From Candidatus Altimarinota bacterium (GTDB taxonomy: Bacteria; Patescibacteriota; Gracilibacteria; BD1-5; UBA2023): a stretch of DNA of 6,444 bases. The DNA is taken from assembly GCA_008015855.1 (NCBI GenBank), contig SSGK01000046.1, positions 1-6,444 on the forward strand. Direction: 5' to 3'. The translations under genes were made by a program, and so were the position numbers. A model generated the notes under the pieces. That model had not been told where the DNA came from, did not search any database, and saw only the letters and a list, made by a program, of their open reading frames with translations. Positions 1 to 5,587 of this stretch are shown piece by piece. Each line of letters opens with the position of its first letter. The stretch's first letter is position 1.

Positions 1-1
1 C

Positions 2-91
2 ACTCCTGTCAAGCAAGATGATCTATATTCTGGTATAGATCACTTCGGCTATGAAGCGGCTTGGCCGACTGATCACGCACCCATGCCATAA
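2..91 (+). CDS. C-terminal end of an unidentified protein (5' cut by window)
   Basis: This frame is open from the window edge and ends in TAA at 89-91, giving 29 residues that begin TPVKQDDLYSG and end WPTDHAPMP. The codons look like real coding sequence, and a strong terminator follows 30 bases later, as expected for the last gene of a transcript. The TDHAPM stretch resembles the (S/T)DHxP(V/I/M) catalytic-histidine motif near the C-terminus of endonuclease/exonuclease/phosphatase-fold enzymes, but 29 residues are too few to assign a family. The frame starting at base 1 is also open to TAG at 118-120 if TGA is glycine, but its composition (many Arg, Ser and Leu) is less protein-like. A perfect 9-bp hairpin (19-27 with 34-42) lies inside, so a structured RNA end cannot be excluded. 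Confidence 0.45.
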   Translation, partial: TPVKQDDLYSGIDHFGYEAAWPTDHAPMP

Positions 92-120
92 AGGCACGAG
101 TACTGACAGTACAAACCTAG

Positions 121-160
121 AAGCACATCTCTCATTTCCTGAGGGCATGTGCTTTTTCTT
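121..160 (+). terminator. Intrinsic terminator
   Basis: AAGCACAT (121-128) pairs with ATGTGCTT (147-154). The helix continues inward through a C-G and a G-T pair to CTCA (131-134) with TGAG (140-143), with one bulged C at 146 and the loop TTTCC. The outer stem runs directly into a T-rich tract (153-157, 159-164). It lies after the stop codon at 89-91 and before the promoter at 176, so it separates two transcription units. Confidence 0.85.
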
Positions 161-175
161 TTTTCTTTCTGCATA

Positions 176-202
176 TTGACTATTTATATATTTATTTATT
201 AT
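176..202 (+). promoter_or_regulatory. Candidate sigma70-type promoter for the gene at 227
   Basis: TTGACT (176-181) differs from the -35 consensus at one position. TATTAT (197-202) differs from the -10 consensus at one position. The spacer is 15 bases, shorter than ideal. The surrounding sequence is extremely AT-rich, so other -10 choices exist, for example TATAAA at 210-215. It sits just after a terminator and just before a start codon, which supports the call. The leader to the ATG would be under 20 bases and has no Shine-Dalgarno sequence. Confidence 0.55.
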
Positions 203-226
203 TTAATTATATAAATAGCGATCACT

Positions 227-1399
227 ATGAAACAATATCTCGAGAGACGACAGACACTTCTTGAAAGAAAGGCAAAATATTCTACCATGTTACAAACAGG
301 GGATTATGGTGCTATGCGCCTTGCTCAACTCAAAGGAAATATTACTCGTACTGTCAATGAACTCTCTCGAATTCGCCCCTATGCTGCAAAGATTCTATTG
401 TGTCTCAAAAAACAGAGAGAACAAAATACTCCGGATACTGTGGTACCATTTCCTCATATCAGTGACCATAAAAGACAGCATGCAATGCAATTGCAGCCAC
501 CAACACTTCTCATGATGATGCAACGAGCTTTTTCACTCCCGGAAGATTATTTTACCGAAAAGAAGAATCCAACCTACAATGATCGCACATCTATTATCGA
601 TCATGTAGTGATTCATCCTGAGATGATTTCATGAGAGCTTCTTGATGGACTCGGATATTTCTCCCTGGATACATGGGAACATGCGACCGAAGAACAGAGA
701 TTAGAGATGCAGATATTGAGTATTCCTCATATAAAACGAGACTTTAAGCACTTTATAACACTCCCAATTGGTACTGGACGACACACTTCTCGAGTGATTC
801 GGGTATGCCATATAAACAATCCCACCGACGGGCGATATATTGTATTTCGAGAAAATTCGAGCATGTATGATGACAAGAACCATACGTCTCATGGAAAAAG
901 AAAAAATACAACAAACGTGAGTGTGTATTATGATATGTATTCCTTTATCCGTGGACAAGAACATGCGACAAGACATCTTGAATCTCGTGCAAAGGAGCTC
1001 GGAGAGGCACTTGAAAAGATCCAAGAACTTCGTATCGAATGGAATACACTTCCAGAATCTACACAGAGAGAAAAGATTCAAGAACTTCGAGAAATTCTTT
1101 CAAAAAGACTTTCCTATCATGAAAAACACGGACTCAAGACACGACTCGAGAAAATTGCGTTTAAAAATAGCTCAGAGGATTCTATGCGACTCCTCTGACT
1201 CTACAATGATCTTATAAAGTGAGAAAAGGAAAAAATCGGAAAACTCGCACACGTTCGAACTCAATCTGAGAGCATGAGAGAATCTCTCCATCATGCAGCG
1301 GAATGATACTATGGCATGTGTAAATTCTTTTTTCAAACCATTCAGACACTCGATACAAAATGAATTGAGTCACATTTTTTAACACACCAATGAAGATAA
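227..1399 (+). CDS. Unknown coiled-coil protein, read through six TGA(Gly) codons
   Basis: Read with TGA as glycine, one frame runs from ATG 227 to TAA 1397-1399 and gives 390 residues. Under the standard code it would break at 632, 1196, 1220, 1304, 1361 and 1391. The ATG is the first in the frame after a promoter-like stretch, and no ribosome binding site is visible. Residues 1-75 are basic and helical. Residues about 150-235 look mixed alpha/beta and contain TLPIGTGRHTSRVIRVCH. Residues about 244-310 are strongly heptad-like (LESRAKELGEALEKIQEL and QREKIQELREILSKRL), so a coiled coil is likely. There is no signal peptide or membrane segment. I do not recognise the family. The ORF at 1419 follows by 19 bases, and its frame is open back through 1383, overlapping this gene's end. 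A +1 shift near 1388-1392 would fuse the two into one protein of about 545 residues, so the C-terminus given here may be premature. The gene is certain to be coding; its function is unknown. Confidence 0.8.
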
Positions 1400-1418
1400 G
1401 GTAAAATTTCCTCCATGA

Positions 1419-1865
1419 GTGAGTAATACGATTGGAAGTATTTGGCATGGAATTCGCTCTTGGATAGAGCTTTCTGGAAGTAATATGTTTCTTGGACATC
1501 CTTATTCTGATCTTCATGATGTAATAGCAAATATCCTAAAGCGAGTACCTGGAATGAATGCACAAGAAAATTTTGCTGCCCTTCAAAAGATTGGTATTAT
1601 TCTCAAAAAAGGACTTTTTCGATCGGTTATCTACGCCATACATGACAGTATCAAATCAGGAAGATTTTCCAGTGAAAGAAAAAAGCTCCAAGAAAAGATC
1701 GGATTTGTTCGATGATTTCTGAATGAAACCCAATTTGGAAAAGTTCTCGAACCAATCGAAACCCTTGCACATCTCGATACCATTGAGTGATATCTTGCCA
1801 AAAATTCTCCAGAGGAGATTATCCGTTTTCTCGAGAAAAATATCCCATTTATTTCGATGCGATAA
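1419..1865 (+). CDS. Unknown helical protein, possibly a fragment of a neighbouring gene
   Basis: The frame opens after TAA at 1380-1382 and ends at TAA 1863-1865. It reads two in-frame TGA codons (1713, 1788) as glycine, plus a third at 1416 just before the only plausible early start, GTG at 1419. From GTG it encodes 148 residues, predicted mostly helical, beginning with V (fMet) SNTIGSIWHGIRSW. Codon use is clearly coding. No Shine-Dalgarno sequence precedes it, and the codons upstream of GTG (EDKVKFPPG) also read as protein, which suggests the true N-terminus lies further left in the preceding gene. The C-terminal stretch SPEEIIRFLEKNIPFISM is followed by two stops, then by the polymerase in the same frame. 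In size and position this ORF could be an N-terminal portion of the polymerase polypeptide, although I do not see the exonuclease FDTET motif. It may be a separate gene, the 3' end of the gene at 227, or the 5' part of polA. Confidence 0.6.
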
Positions 1866-1931
1866 AAGTAGGAGAGAATTTGCATTGAGAGAAAAATTCC
1901 ATATTCTAAGCAATATTCTCACTGCTTTCTC
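1863..1931 (+). other. Disturbed junction upstream of the polymerase, probable frameshift zone
   Basis: The polymerase frame is closed by TAA (1863-1865) and TAG (1869-1871), then open from 1872, with its first ATG only at 1932. Family A polymerases normally continue upstream into an exonuclease-fold domain, and residues just after 1932 (PKYHDIKIARHLSD) resemble the end of that domain, where others have FDTMLAAYLL. The +1 frame across the gap reads DKSRREFALREKFHILSNIL, which is protein-like and resembles the segment found there in exonuclease-inactive Pol I. The other frame contains KVGENLH, which resembles the KVGQNLKYD motif. Either way, two compensating single-base shifts would join the ORF at 1419 to the polymerase with no net frame change. 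Confidence 0.45.
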
Positions 1932-3314
1932 ATGCCAAAATATCATGATATAAAGATTGCTCGACATCTCTCTGATTCTCGTATTAAATGAGATTTTTCT
2001 GCATACGCTGAAAAACATCTCGGCTATTCATGGGATGGAAGTTCTGAACAAAAACTCTCACTTCTCATGCAATATCATGAAAAGAGTGAGTCAGGGGATT
2101 CTATTTTTCAGCTGGAAATGGAACTTCTCCCAGTTCTCGCAGAGATGGAAGCAATCGGAGTACGCATCGATCGAGAAAAACTATCGGATATTGGAGAGAG
2201 AATTATCGAAGCAATAAAACTACGAGAACAAGAAATATATGACCTCGTCTGAGAACGATTCAATATCAATTCACCGAAACAGATTCAAACCATTCTTTTT
2301 GAGAAACTTCATATCCCACCGACGAAAAAGAATAAAACCGGATACAGCGTCGATAATGAAGTGCTCGAATCTATTGCGGAAAATTATGCAATTGCGGGAC
2401 TCATTCTTGAGTATCGATCACTCGCAAAGCTCTCATCAACCTATATTGAATGACTCACAAAAGCGATTCATCCACAAACCAAAAGGATTCACACTGATTA
2501 CAATCAAACAGGTACCACTACGGGACGTCTTTCGAGTGAAAATCCGAATCTTCAAAACATTCCATCTTCCCCGGGATATCCAGAAGAGATTAAATCATGC
2601 TTCATCCCGAGTGAAGGAAATATATTTATCGTTGCCGATTATTCACAGGTAGAGTTACGAGTTCTTGCGATGCTTTCGGGTGATGAAAATCTTATAGAAG
2701 CCTTCCGCGCCTGAGAAGATATTCATACGAGAACGGCTCGATATTTATTCGGGAAGGATCAAACTATAACGAGTGATATGCGTCGTATTGCAAAAAGTGT
2801 CAATTTCTGAGTAATCTATGGGATAACTGGATTTTGACTTTCAAAGATGATTAAGAAATCTCCCGCAGAATCAACCGAGTATATTAAGCGTTTTTTTGAT
2901 ACCTATCCCAAGGTGGATTCGTACTATCAACATCTTCTTTCCAATGCTCGTGAGACGGGCTATGTAGAGACCTATTTTTGACGAAAACGCTACATAAAAT
3001 GACTCAATGATGCAAATAAAACCATGCGAAGTATTGCAGAACGCGAAGCTATGAATATGCCTATTCAATGAACTGCTGCAGATGTTATGAAATATGCGAT
3101 GCTGGCAATCCAGAAAGGGAAAAATGAAAAGAATCTCAATTGAAATATGATTCTTCAGGTCCATGATGAACTCGTGTTCGATGTTCCAAAACACGAAGAG
3201 GAAACATGGTTAGAACTCGTTCGGGAATCAATGGAATGAGTTCTTGGACTTCATGGAGTATCCCTTAAAGTAGATATTCATACCGGAAAGAATTGGCATG
3301 ATGCAAAAGGATAG
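1932..3314 (+). CDS. polA: DNA polymerase I, polymerase domain (family A)
   Basis: DNA-templated DNA synthesis in replication and repair. From ATG 1932 to TAG 3312-3314 the frame gives 460 residues, with 11 in-frame TGA codons read as glycine. Polymerase motifs appear in order: TGRLSSENPNLQNIP (residues 197-211); motif A DYSQVELR with catalytic D236; motif B RRIAKSVNFGVIYG with R284, K288, Y296 and G297; PIQGTAADVMKYAM; and motif C QVHDELVFD with D412 and E413. Recoded glycines include those in NFG-VIYG, FFG/YFG-RKRY and PIQG-TAAD, which are invariant or nearly so in this family. Tyr296 at the O-helix position fits a polymerase that does not strongly exclude dideoxynucleotides. No 5'-nuclease domain is present, and only the last part of an exonuclease-fold domain precedes the polymerase. 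The start is uncertain: ATG 1932 is the first Met after the stops at 1863 and 1869 and has no ribosome binding site. The natural protein may begin further upstream through frameshifts. Identity is certain; the 5' end is not. Confidence 0.93.
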
Positions 3315-3315
3315 A

Positions 3316-3343
3316 TTGCACAAAAAGAAAAAAACTATATACT
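3316..3343 (+). promoter_or_regulatory. Candidate promoter for the gene at 3372
   Basis: TTGCAC (3316-3321) and TATACT (3338-3343) are separated by 16 bases. The -10 matches consensus at five of six positions. It lies immediately after the polymerase stop codon, and an expected start of transcription near 3350 would leave a leader of about 20 bases. The A-rich spacer is common in active bacterial promoters. It implies that the downstream membrane-protein gene need not depend on the polymerase transcript. Confidence 0.55.
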
Positions 3344-3371
3344 TTTTGAAAACGTATCCATATCGTTCTTT

Positions 3372-4202
3372 ATGAATTCTTTTGAACAGCATTTCTTTGG
3401 TAAGTACATTCGTGATAATGAAACCCTTATTGAAGTATTTCACAAGCATTTCATGCTTATTATCGAAGATATATTTCTTTGGATGCTCTTTTGAATAGCT
3501 ATACCTGGCTTTCTCTACTATCACAATTCATTTGAGATTCAAACCGCCATACCACTCCAGTATGTATATGGATATATGTTTCTCATATATGGTATACTCC
3601 TCTACAAGCTCTTTGACTGGTATAATGACGTATGGATTGCTACTGATATCGGACTCGTCGATGTTAATTGGTGACTCTTTAGTGAAAATGTGGTGTACGT
3701 TGATTATTCAAAAGTAGAATGAATCGAACTTCGTACTCGAACCCTCTTCGATGCGTTGCTTTGAATCGCTGACGTCAATATACGACTCGCAAGTGGTGGA
3801 CATTTTATCCTCCACTCCGCATATGGAGCAAAGCACATTACTCACTTTGTTCAAGATGCTACAAAATGAATTACTCACAAGCATAGTACACACGAAGAAG
3901 ATGATGGATCAAGTCCTGATAAAGTATCATTTGATATCCTAGTAGAAACACTCAGTGAAGTAGTAAAAAAGCATCTCCACAGAAAAGGAAAAGACGATCT
4001 AACCGAAGATTATATCGAGAAACTCGACACAACTCTCATTGACTCTTGAACGGTTGATTTGAGAAGTGATGGAGATAAGGCTTGGGTAGAAGACTGGAAA
4101 AAGAAATTTCAAAAAGCAGCAAAAAAAGACTCTCATAAATCACACGATGAATGAGAAGAAGATGATGAAGATGATTCCCATGGATGACATGGTCACCATT
4201 AA
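3372..4202 (+). CDS. Two-helix membrane protein with bacterial PH-like domain and His/acid-rich tail
   Basis: ATG 3372 to TAA 4200-4202 gives 276 residues, with eight in-frame TGA codons read as glycine (3492, 3672, 3720, 3762, 3867, 4047, 4152, 4185). A charged amphipathic N-terminus precedes two hydrophobic segments, about residues 27-50 and 61-81. Residues about 86-165 then follow the bacterial PH (bPH2/YdbS-like) pattern: VWIATDIGLVDVNWGLFSE, YSKVEGIELRTRTLFDALLG, and a closing strand and helix ending AYGAKHITHFVQDA. The remainder is helical and ends in a tail rich in Asp, Glu and His (DEGEEDDEDDSHGGHGHH), which could bind metal ions. The protein should sit in the cytoplasmic membrane with the PH domain and tail inside. 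The convergent gene at 4730-4230 has the same two-helix plus PH layout. The exact role is unknown: PH-like domains of this class are thought to act in membrane-protein assembly or interaction. Confidence 0.85.
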
Positions 4203-4231
4203 AAAAATATCCCAGTATAGGGATATTTTTT
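4202..4231. terminator. Bidirectional intrinsic terminator between convergent genes
   Basis: ATATCCC (4207-4213) pairs with GGGATAT (4220-4226) around the loop AGTATA. It is flanked by an A tract (4201-4206) and a T tract (4227-4231) that extend the helix and supply a U-run in either direction. It lies between the stop of the plus-strand gene and the stop of the minus-strand gene, overlapping the last bases of both. Confidence 0.88.
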
Positions 4232-4730
4232 ATGTGGTTTTATCATTTTTGAATCGAAGATGTTTTCTCAAGACGTTAATTACTTTATAGGGTTCGGCAA
4301 TGTAATGAATGCGACGAATTTCATTTCGCTGTTCCAAAACCAGATGCCCATATTGGAGAAGATTCGATATCAATCCATGCTGTTCTACATCAACCTTCAG
4401 GATACTCCCCATATCCATTACCTCCATATCATCCATTAAGAAAAGGGAAGAGTGAAGAATCGTAAGCTTTTCAGGTTCGATAATAATAATTCTATTATAG
4501 AATCGGATAAGATTTAATATTACCTGTAAGAAAGCGTAATTGAATACCAAAAAGATAATAGGGAAGACAACATAGATTACAAAATGACTCGGAACAATCG
4601 TTCGAAATTGGAAGGCGATAATTCCAAATACAACCGACAAAATAATAATAAGGATAAACTTCATCACAATGAGCACCAGTAGTATCTTGTGTCGTGTTAA
4701 AACGAGATAGTCTTTTTCATTTTCTTGCAT
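4230..4730 (-). CDS. Two-helix membrane protein with bacterial PH-like domain
   Basis: ATG at 4730-4728 to TAA at 4232-4230 gives 166 residues, with no in-frame TGA. A short charged N-terminus is followed by two strongly hydrophobic segments (about residues 16-39 and 52-76) rich in Ile, Val, Leu and Phe. The soluble part (about 79-160) fits a bacterial PH fold: strand IIIIEPEKLTILHSSLFL, MEVMDMGSILKVDVEQHG, NLLQYGHLVLEQR, IRRIHYIAEP and a final helix. The YGHLVLE strand after a hydrophobic turn is typical of YdbS/DUF304-like proteins. It is likely a cytoplasmic-membrane protein with the PH domain in the cytosol. The gene starts one base after the stop of the small membrane-protein gene at 4974-4732, so the two are almost certainly co-transcribed and translationally coupled. 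Its layout matches that of the convergent gene at 3372, suggesting an old duplication. Function is unknown beyond the fold. Confidence 0.85.
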   Translation of the reverse strand: MQENEKDYLVLTRHKILLVLIVMKFILIIILSVVFGIIAFQFRTIVPSHFVIYVVFPIIFLVFNYAFLQVILNLIRFYNRIIIIEPEKLTILHSSLFLMDDMEVMDMGSILKVDVEQHGLISNLLQYGHLVLEQRNEIRRIHYIAEPYKVINVLRKHLRFKNDKTT

Positions 4731-4731
4731 A

Positions 4732-4974
4732 CTACATTAAAACAGTAAGAAGAATAAAAGCGATCGAACAAATCAGCTGTAATACGGATACCACAACAAT
4801 TGACCACCAAAGTCGTTTATAAATCGGACGAACAAATCTTTCTTCGTTATCCTGAAGTTTTGCTTCATGATTCGCTTCGAGTGACTTAAGGCGTGTAAAA
4901 ATAAACGTCATAAGTACACCCCATACGAAACCGTATATCGCTATATATATGAGTGCCTGAAGGAGTTCATTCAT
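4732..4974 (-). CDS. Small two-helix membrane protein, unknown function
   Basis: ATG at 4974-4972 to TAG at 4734-4732 gives 80 residues with no TGA. Residues about 5-26 (ALIYIAIYGFVWGVLMTFIF) and about 57-79 (WSIVVVSVLQLICSIAFILL) are membrane segments. They flank a charged, helical loop of about 30 residues (LKSLEANHEAKLQDNEERFVRP), so the protein is a hairpin in the membrane. I do not recognise the family. It is the first gene of a two-gene minus-strand operon with the PH-domain protein, separated by a single base. The two products may act together, for example as partners in the membrane, but this is inferred from position only. No Shine-Dalgarno sequence precedes the ATG. Confidence 0.8.
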   Translation of the reverse strand: MNELLQALIYIAIYGFVWGVLMTFIFTRLKSLEANHEAKLQDNEERFVRPIYKRLWWSIVVVSVLQLICSIAFILLTVLM

Positions 4975-5002
4975 AGGTACAACGAGAGTATATATTTCGT
5001 AT

Positions 5003-5031
5003 CATTCTGATGAATTTATGCCCTATGTCAA
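5003..5031 (-). promoter_or_regulatory. Candidate minus-strand promoter for the two-gene membrane operon
   Basis: On the minus strand a perfect TTGACA -35 box lies at 5031-5026. The -10 at the best spacing of 17 bases is AGAATG (5008-5003), a weak match, and TGATAC at a longer spacing is the alternative. The perfect -35 about 50 bases upstream of the ATG at 4974 in a divergent intergenic region supports a promoter, but the -10 is not settled. Confidence 0.4.
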
Positions 5032-5099
5032 CTTTTTATTTTGTAAATCTCTATAGGAACGGAGATTCAGGAGAATGCAAGAAATCTTTCGTAAGAGAA

Positions 5100-5127
5100 T
5101 TGTATTTTAGAGACGATTGCATATAAT
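5100..5127 (+). promoter_or_regulatory. Candidate promoter for the hibernation-factor gene
   Basis: A perfect TATAAT (5122-5127) is preceded by TTGTAT (5100-5105) at a 16-base spacing; the -35 keeps only the TTG of consensus. Transcription would begin near 5134, giving a leader of about 95 bases before ATG 5230. An ATGAAAG/CTTTCAT inverted repeat (5126-5132 with 5142-5148) overlaps the start region and could be a hairpin or an operator. Confidence 0.5.
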
Positions 5128-5229
5128 GAAAGATGCATTCCCTTTCATAGAAATCCATTAAAAACCGCAACAGTGGTAGGATCTATGAAAAATGCATGCA
5201 AAACAAATTTATTTTTTAGCATTACGCTT

Positions 5230-5529
5230 ATGAAAATGGAAATCATTGTCCATGCGAAAGAATTCGCAGTGGAACGCGAATATATTGATTCAGTGGTAGC
5301 AAAAAATCTCAATGAACGCCTCGATTCATACCTTAAAAAGTATGAAAAAGAGGAAGGGGAAGGACGTGTAGAACTTACACTCACCCGCGGAAAGCATGAT
5401 AAATTCAATGGTAAACTCTCACTCTGGCTCGATGGAAAAACATTTCGAAGTGATCGCGAAGATTTCCAAAAATTCGATGACCTCATAGATCATCTCTTCA
5501 TACATATCAAAGATCAGATGGATAAATAA
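5230..5529 (+). CDS. hpf: Ribosome hibernation promoting factor (HPF/RaiA, S30AE family)
   Basis: Small protein that binds the 30S decoding region during slow growth, blocks translation and promotes ribosome storage. ATG 5230 to TAA 5527-5529 gives 99 residues, the size of the short HPF/YfiA form without the C-terminal dimerisation domain. The sequence follows the family pattern: first strand MEIIVHAKEFAVERE; helix YIDSVVAKNLNERLDSYLKKY; strands RVELTLTRG and FNGKLSLWLDGKTFRSDRE; and final helix FDDLIDHLFIHIKDQMDK, matching the usual DMYAAIDxLxxxLxxQLxK. Basic residues cluster as expected for rRNA contact. Starts at GTG 5173 or ATG 5185 are in frame; ATG 5185 has AGGA just upstream but would add a hydrophobic 15-residue extension. 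ATG 5236 is also possible. I prefer 5230 from family alignment. The gene has no TGA codon and its own promoter-like sequence and terminator, so it is probably monocistronic. Confidence 0.88.
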   Translation: MKMEIIVHAKEFAVEREYIDSVVAKNLNERLDSYLKKYEKEEGEGRVELTLTRGKHDKFNGKLSLWLDGKTFRSDREDFQKFDDLIDHLFIHIKDQMDK

Positions 5530-5541
5530 GTTGTAAAACTT

Positions 5542-5576
5542 GAAGGAGCGAGGTGACTCGCTTCTTTCGTTTTCTA
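5542..5576 (+). terminator. Intrinsic terminator after the hibernation-factor gene
   Basis: GAAGGAGCGAG (5542-5552) pairs with CTCGCTTCTTT (5557-5567), including G-T pairs, around a GTGA tetraloop. A T-rich stretch (5565-5574, interrupted by CG) follows. It starts 12 bases after the stop codon. The next gene begins only about 12 bases after the U-tract, so transcription of that gene may depend on read-through. The GGAG inside the stem is part of the hairpin, too far from ATG 5588 to serve as its ribosome binding site. Confidence 0.7.
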
Positions 5577-5587
5577 ACTTCATATTC

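Noticed and set aside
1..120. tRNA, tmRNA, SRP RNA or RNase P RNA at the left edge
   Set aside because: No T-loop, CCA end, SRP core or RNase P signature motifs could be found.
701..1081. 126-codon minus-strand ORF opposite the first unknown gene
   Set aside because: Composition is rich in Cys, Ser and Phe and it is antisense to a strongly coding frame once TGA is read as glycine.
1723..1953. Open frame on the plus strand (+1 relative to the polymerase) as an independent gene
   Set aside because: Its first half is a shadow of the clearly coding frame at 1419-1865. Only the segment after about 1860 looks protein-like, and that is treated as part of the frameshift zone.
1932..3314. polA as a pseudogene with many nonsense mutations
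   Set aside because: All interrupting codons are TGA, never TAA or TAG, and fall on conserved glycines, so this is recoding rather than decay.
2871..3524. Two minus-strand ORFs opposite the polymerase and the following gene
   Set aside because: They overlap verified polymerase motifs and the PH-protein start in antisense; no family features.
5046..5067. AATCTC/GAGATT inverted repeat in the divergent intergenic region
   Set aside because: Six base pairs with a 10-base loop is too weak to call an operator or RNA element without conservation data.
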